Shown: positions 58,501 to 64,000 of the stretch, piece by piece
Numbering within the stretch: position 1 is the stretch's first letter
Layout: each line of letters begins with the position of its first letter
Source: Palaemon carinicauda
Lineage: Eukaryota > Arthropoda > Malacostraca > Decapoda > Palaemonidae
Assembly (NCBI RefSeq): GCF_036898095.1
Contig: NC_090761.1
Coordinates: 42,908,446 to 42,972,445 of the forward strand
Direction: 5' to 3'
DNA length: 64,000 nt
Made by a program: the position numbers and the translations under genes
The notes under the pieces: generated by a model
Told to the model about the DNA's origin: nothing
The model's input: only the letters and a program-made list of their open reading frames with translations
Database searches by the model: none

Positions 58501-59000
58501 NNNNNNNNNNNNNNNNNNNNNNNNNNNNNNNNNNNNNNNNNNNNNNNNNNNNNNNNNNNNNNNNNNNNNNNNNNNNNNNNNNNNNNNNNNNNNNNNNNNN
58601 NNNNNNNNNNNNNNNNNNNNNNNNNNNNNNNNNNNNNNNNNNNNNNNNNNNNNNNNNNNNNNNNNNNNNNNNNNNNNNNNNNNNNNNNNNNNNNNNNNNN
58701 NNNNNNNNNNNNNNNNNNNNNNNNNNNNNNNNNNNNNNNNNNNNNNNNNNNNNNNNNNNNNNNNNNNNNNNNNNNNNNNNNNNNNNNNNNNNNNNNNNNN
58801 NNNNNNNNNNNNNNNNNNNNNNNNNNNNNNNNNNNNNNNNNNNNNNNNNNNNNNNNNNNNNNNNNNNNNNNNNNNNNNNNNNNNNNNNNNNNNNNNNNNN
58901 NNNNNNNNNNNNNNNNNNNNNNNNNNNNNNNNNNNNNNNNNNNNNNNNNNNNNNNNNNNNNNNNNNNNNNNNNNNNNNNNNNNNNNNNNNNNNNNNNNNN
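58501..59000. other. Assembly gap (500 N)
   Basis: Exactly 500 N, the usual size of a placeholder gap, so the true distance is unknown. It lies 46 bp beyond the Tigger-like element. Confidence 0.99.
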
Positions 59001-59264
59001 TTAACACAAATTAAAGAGAAACTAAAGTTATTAAAACATAAAACTGACTTTAAAGGTCCCTTTCATCGAGTGAGCATGGATTTATATTAGTATGCATAAA
59101 AGTGAGAATTAACATGTTTATCAAAGAAATAGGATTATATATATTAATCTTATTACATTTCTTTGTTCCAAATATATTCTTTTCATCCTTTTTTATTGTT
59201 ATTAGGTAACTGCAAATCTTATTCTTGTAACCATGCATTGAGAGATTATTATTTGCTAAATATA

Positions 59265-59575
59265 ACATCTTTTAAAAGTAATTTGTATTTTTCCTAGCTA
59301 TACAACCTGACTTCTTTAAAATGGGGAACATGTCTTTCTTGGAACTGGAATGGCTATTGAAGTCATTAACAAGGTAGCTAATGACAGGTGGTTCACATTG
59401 GCGAGTAGCCCAACCCACCGACCTGTAGGAGGCTTTTCACTATTTACCTTTAGTTCAGGACTGAGAGGAGTGGTTGATGTAGGTAGTTTCACTTTAAAGG
59501 ACTCAGCTTTGTGTAAATAAAAAAAGTTACGTTACTTTTAAAATTTGTTATTTGTCCTCAACTTACAAACATTCA
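59265..59575. repeat. DIRS-terminus-like fold-back fragment
   Basis: 'aaaagtaatttgtatttttcc' at the left resembles the termini of the C and D elements. 'cttttaaaatttgttatttg' at about 59537 is partly complementary to the left edge. It is followed at 59848-60240 by a DIRS RT fragment, so it may be the left end of a further element. Confidence 0.45.
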
Positions 59576-59847
59576 GATACAAACACATATCCAACTAATA
59601 GTACAAATCTTAAATATTATATGAAAAGTTCATAATGAGATAAGGTACTGTAATAAAACAATATTATATAATTTAATGTAGTAAGCAAGATTACATTCAA
59701 AATATGAAACAGAACTATTTGTTGACTTTTGCAGATGAAAATCGTAGATATGAGTTAGGTGAAGCCTACCTAAGGCCAAAAATTAACAAACTTGAATTAC
59801 AAAAAGACTTCTTGGAACCTGTTAAGTTTTTAAGTTGAGGACTTTCT

Positions 59848-60240
59848 TTACTTCAAACTGTGTTTGGGTATAAGACTCAACTTCTCCCAGTTTATCAAAA
59901 TCTCCAAATCATAACAAATGCAAGAAGCCGAACTCAATCCTGTAGCAGCTGCCTCATAGAGGAGGCTAAGATCAGCAAATTGTCGTGACATCAACAGACG
60001 TATACCTTGTGAATGCCCCCAAGCTGCTACCAAGTTGAATACTTGAGAGGATACTTTAGGAGTAGCCCACAGTACAAAGAACAGAGTCTTGAACTGGTAC
60101 TGTAGACCGTACCGTAGCAGGATATGTGGAGGTACTTCTCAGAGGACTGAAGAATAGGTTAAGGATTGAATCAGATAGGCTTCAAGTGACCTACAGGAAA
60201 CTTGATCAATTTGTACAAATCATCATCAATGAAGGCTGAG
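59848..60240 (-). pseudogene. DIRS reverse transcriptase fragment
   Basis: The minus strand reads LFFVLWATPKVSSQVFNLVA, then AWGHSQGIRLL, then LEILINWEKLSLIPK. This is the RT stretch around the catalytic block of DIRS elements, in the right order (the P.VF block, the catalytic block, then the N.EKS.L.P block). The YLDD-type catalytic block is replaced by SRQFADLS, so it is dead. It is a single-domain fragment with no neighbouring RNase H or recombinase recognised. Confidence 0.65.
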
Positions 60241-60619
60241 AGAAGGGAAAGGCACACATCCAGAAAAGATTTTTAGGCTTTAAGTAATTCATTCCAAATT
60301 CATGTAAAAGGAAAATCATTGCATTCTTAGCAATACAGACCCCATCCAAAATAGAAATTTGATTAATCTCCTAACAGTGGCAAAAGCTACAATTTCTTTT
60401 TTAAAGTTAAGGCTTCAAACTCAAGTTAATGGGTTTTGACCATAGGGCAGACCAGACATACCAAAAACTACATCTAAGTTCCAAGATATGGCTCATGGTA
60501 GAAGGAGCTTCAATGATAAAATATTGAATTGTGTACCTAATTTTTGGGTTTACAACAACTCAAGTCCAGTGTCTAAATACTATGGGGCAACATAGACCTA
60601 CCTAAATTCATGAATTACA

Positions 60620-61460
60620 TACATGTACAGAGGTGTTGGAAATTGCAAATTCAAATTACCACAGTCACTTCATTCAGATTGTTTTGCAAGTTATTCCTAA
60701 TATGTCGTCATTGTACTTTTTTAATAACACTTTGCTTATGGGCTACAGTTTTTTATCATTTAACTTTGCACATCCTGTTCAGATGGTCTTACAAAGACTG
60801 TGTAAATTTTTTGAATAAATGCATATGCTAGGTTAAAGTGAACATCGATTTCAACTATATCCCTTTATATTCTTTTTATTTCATCTATTTTACAAGTGAT
60901 ATTCAGAGTTTGAATTAAATTATCAGATAAACCAGTGATGTTACTTACAAAAACTCCTTTGGTTGTCTTATAGACTCATTTGGATTTCCCAGCAGAGGCA
61001 TTTAAGTGTTTTGTCCAGAGGATTTTTGAGTTGAAGCTACTTGGAGTACCAGTTGTTTTTTTGTAAACATATGATGATAGATTAAGTGTCTCTTACAATT
61101 TTCACTTTTTAAGCTGCTAAAGTGAACAATCCTCATTCTAAGATAAACTCTGGAACACCTTAACCCATACAGTACTGTTCCCCCATCTTGCTCTTACGTT
61201 AGTGTCTTTATTAAAATTACAGTTAAGCGCTCTCAGTTAGGGCATTTTATCCTGAGCTAGGTGTAGCGACAGAACACCGAGGTGGAAATGGTCCTGATAA
61301 ATCTAATGTTGATAAATCTCTGAACTTAAAATAGTGTGATGGTTGACAAACCGCAATCAATGTAGTTTTCTAACTCACTGGCACAGAGGTGCTGGTGCTC
61401 CAATCCCCCAAGTTAGGATCTAGATATTGGGTACAGGGAGGTCTTCCCAGACATCATTTC
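60620..61460. repeat. Duplicated block, copy 2 (no LINE)
   Basis: Diverged counterpart of 3860-4795 plus 5731-5860. The region corresponding to the LINE insertion point (about 61320-61350) is continuous here. It lies ~125 bp downstream of the GAIN-like exon at 61585 in the minus-strand direction. Confidence 0.75.
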
Positions 61461-61584
61461 CTACAATTAATTTCTCAAAAATACTGTATATTCAATTCAG
61501 AACTTGATCAGGGAGAAGATCTTGCACTACAGGATTGTAGCTATGTTATAGGAACTGAAGAAGAAAAAGTAGAAAAGCACTTAC

Positions 61585-61685
61585 TCGCTTCCCACGGGCT
61601 CTCAAATCCTAGCGTTGCTCCAATGACTTCACTATTGACTTGCTCTGTACCTTCAATTTCTGATATGTTTATTCCATCTGGGTTA
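61585..61685 (-). CDS. GAIN-like domain exon (second of two), adhesion GPCR candidate
   Basis: 101-bp minus-strand exon with a 3' splice site (ttcttcttctag, ending 61686) and a 5' splice site (GTAAGT, 61584-61579). It joins the exon at 62080 in phase: the two bases left there plus the first base here form a Cys codon. It encodes NPDGINISEIEGTEQVNSEV followed by IGATLGF, which resembles the late GAIN-B strands before the proteolysis site (NS.VI.A.. pattern). The following exon with the cleavage motif and the seven membrane helices is not found in the window, so the gene may be incomplete, continue through the rearranged DNA, or be a pseudogene. Confidence 0.5.
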
Positions 61686-62079
61686 CTAGAAGAAGAATAA
61701 AAAGAAGACAATTATGTAACCATTATGATATCAGAAGCAATAAGAAAAATGAATTTCACATTACAATATATGTCTCAACAATCTTTGCTGATAAATATAT
61801 ACTGTATAAGAATCATATCTTTAAATGCTATCAAATGTTGTGAAAATTAAACTCACTTTACATCTCTAGACTAATAATGTTATGATATTCATATAAAAAG
61901 TCAATATGAAAGCAACCACACTTTCCTTTACAATACTCAAAAACTTATAAAAAGGCAATGGGCTGTAATTTATAGTACTGTGCATAAAGTCCTAAGCTCA
62001 TAATTTCCCATTTGAGGTTTTAATCTTATCTTATCACATAACAAATACAATATTCGCATTTTGTATATGGTAGTCTTAC

Positions 62080-62302
62080 CATGGCACAGTATTTGTAATG
62101 CAGTGAAGATTATGGAATACATTGAAAGCCACAACGACATTTTCACTGCCGTCATTCGTCAATCTGTCCGGGCTTTTGAAGGTGGTGCCTGTTTCATAGA
62201 ATTTTTCTGGCAACTTAATAGATGTTTGAGTAACATTGTGTTTAAAGAGACGATTATCCTCTCTATCATAGTACTGTTTGGGTTGAATTACTACCGCTAA
62301 GT
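62080..62302 (-). CDS. GAIN-like domain exon (first of two), adhesion GPCR candidate
   Basis: 223-bp minus-strand exon between a 3' splice site (ctttgctttacag) and a 5' splice site (GTAAGA from 62079). It is fully open over 74 codons. The reading LAVVIQPKQYY ... TQTSIKLPEKFYE ... SENVVVAFNVFHNLHCI matches the GAIN pattern of a hydrophobic strand, an SI.LP motif and a V.F..F.NL strand, as in adhesion GPCR ectodomains. The potential N-glycosylation site NVT supports an extracellular location. The upstream part of the gene should lie beyond this window or in the 62.3-64 kb interval, where I found no further exon with confidence. Confidence 0.5.
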
Positions 62303-64000
62303 CTGTAAAGCAAAGCATTATAATCAGTTGTCATTATACTTTTCAATAGCCTTTTTTCTTAATTTATTAAGTATATATTGTACAATACTGTAAATTGTAA
62401 ATTTCATTTACCGGTAAGTTCTGAAAAATATGTGATTGCCCTGTAAAAAAATTTCAGTTGTTGTACAGTGTACCAAAAATTCTAGAAGGGGGTCAACATG
62501 TTTAATAAGGGAAGGTGTACTTAATTCTCGGTATGATATTTTTGGTATTATCAAATGCCACTAAACATAGTCCTTTAATTCATAATATGATCTTGATGGT
62601 ATTCATTAACCGCTAAAGCAGAGGTCCATTAATTCCTAATATTATCTCTTTGGTGTCTATTTATTGCCACTGAACAAGGTGCCCTTAATTTTCAATATGA
62701 CTTTGTTTGTATCTATTTACTACTACTGAAAAGCAGTCTTGCTACTCTAAATATGATTTTGTGGTATCTACTTACTGCTACTGAACACTGGTCTCTTAAA
62801 ACCTAGTACATTATTGTTAGTATCCTTTTATTGCTACTAAAGAAGGGTTCCTAAATTCCCATATGATCTCGTTACTGTATCTATTTACCACTACTGAACA
62901 GGAGTCCCTTAATTCTCAATATGATCTTGTTGAAACCAATTTACTGCTAATAAACAGGGGTCCCTTAATTCTTAATATGATCTTGTCTGCATTTTTTTAA
63001 TCCTACTGATCAAGGGTTCTTTCATTCTCAATATAATTTTGTTGGTATCTATTAACCACAATATCATCTTGTTATTATCTATTTGTACTGTCAAAGCTGG
63101 AATGGTGAAAATCCAGAGTTAGACTGTGATACTTCTGGATATGCAAATAATATTGTCGGTCTCTCATACACATCTTCAGCGTAGGTTGTAAAGTTTTATC
63201 AATAACTACATTAGGCTCATTATCCAAACAAACTCCTTCATCATTTTGGAAGTAAACTGATTACATTAGTCACAGAGCATTTCCTAGAGGAATCACCCTC
63301 TGATGGAAATTTAAAGCAATGTTTCTAATATACTCATACTATATTTTTTTAATTTTGCGAAGTGGAAAAAAACAAAATTTTCAAAATACAGTATAACTTA
63401 TTTATGTTGTTGTCAGTTAAAACCTTAATAGTAGTCACCTGCCTTAATTTTTCCCTTGCTATTGGTCTAGTTACTTTTTACTTGAGCTCCTACAGTTTTT
63501 TTTAACATACATAAGGTCATTTGCTGTTCATCCTTACTCATGACATAAAAAAACATCTACCTTCCCTCTTGTTGGTCTGGTTTTATTGAGTAATTCTAAT
63601 AATTCTAATAATAATAATAATACTAATAAGGTTTAAGATTACCTATAAAGCTAATTTAATATCGGCCATCTTTACAAGGACTCTTTTTGTTGGGATAGAT
63701 GCTGATGATAATTGTAATACATAGCAAAGATGATGATTGCTGTATATGTATTTTCCTCTGGTCTGGAAGTCTATTTGCCAAACATCAACAGTATTTTTGT
63801 AGTCTGCTTCATTCTTACATTTGATAAGAATGGATGATTAATAACAAAGTTCGCAGTGTTTTACTTTCTTATAGAATCTTAAACTTGAGTAATTTTCTAC
63901 ATATGACGTGGTCCCGTAGAACTTATTCAAGGGTCTTAAAGAATACTTTATCTTATCATGTTCAAGCTCTGTATAGGGGTCAACAAATAAACAATATATG
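62303..64000. other. No feature seen; possible intron of the GAIN gene
   Basis: AT-rich DNA. Between about 62510 and 63070 there is a degenerate array of ~60-70-bp units with the theme 'ccttaattctcaatatgat' / 'tatctatttactgctactga', at least seven recognisable repeats. An (AAT)n run lies at 63599-63620. Confidence 0.5.
62515..63075. repeat. Diverged tandem repeat, ~60-70-bp unit
   Basis: The succession of 'ggtcccttaattctcaatatgatctt(g)' and 'ttggtatctatttactgctactgaac' variants at about 62515, 62570, 62630, 62690, 62750, 62870, 62920 and 62990 indicates an old, decayed minisatellite. Confidence 0.75.

Noticed and set aside
63090..63200. Short minus-strand open stretch (YAEDVYERPTIL) considered as a further exon of the GAIN gene
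   Set aside because: No acceptable acceptor or donor sites at its borders.

Overview
This looks like nuclear DNA of an arthropod, most probably a decapod crustacean (a shrimp-like genome is my best guess, low confidence below that level). It is AT-rich and saturated with long (TA)n, (AAT)n, (GA)n and (GT)n arrays. It carries GT-AG spliced exons and a eukaryotic mobile-element repertoire: Tigger/pogo, hAT, Ty3/Gypsy, DIRS-type tyrosine-recombinase retrotransposons, RTE-like and CR1-like LINEs, and tRNA-derived SINEs. No prokaryotic gene organisation, operon or CRISPR array is visible. Family names come from motifs read by eye; nothing was searched against a database.

Layout: 390-3414 is a probable retroelement leader ending in a Cys/His-rich gag-like exon. 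3860-5860 is a duplicated block, repeated at 60620-61460, whose left copy was later split by a 5'-truncated LINE. An unassigned minus-strand exon lies at 5962-6175. 6181-12300 is microsatellites, an abundant dispersed repeat and a LINE with inverted halves. 12365-15185 is a complete Tigger transposon with an open 580-aa transposase. 17992-18313 is a 322-bp hAT MITE. 18392-25263 is a larger hAT element split by a Ty3/Gypsy retrotransposon (19695-24547) whose two 333-bp LTRs read as identical. 25759-26231 (11 x 43 bp) and 27555-28329 (25 x 31 bp) are exact-period minisatellites.

From about 28.8 to 56.5 kb the window is almost entirely DIRS-like elements: A (28808-35215), B (37272-40690), C (42531-47208, cut off by D) and D (47209-55075), plus fragments at 55080-56520 and 59848-60240. 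They share a plan of gag, RT, RNase H and tyrosine recombinase read on the minus strand, inverted termini, and snap-back ends that repeat the opposite terminus. All are decayed. A and B have lost the RT core, and D has a 5S rRNA-like sequence inside its RT region. A non-autonomous Tigger-like element (56535-58454) and a 500-base N gap (58501-59000) follow.

The only strong host-gene evidence is at the right edge. Two minus-strand exons (62302-62080 and 61685-61585) splice in phase and encode a sequence resembling the GAIN domain of an adhesion GPCR. The rest is mobile DNA at successive stages of decay, from the recent Gypsy and intact Tigger to strongly mutated DIRS and LINE copies, and several nestings give relative ages.
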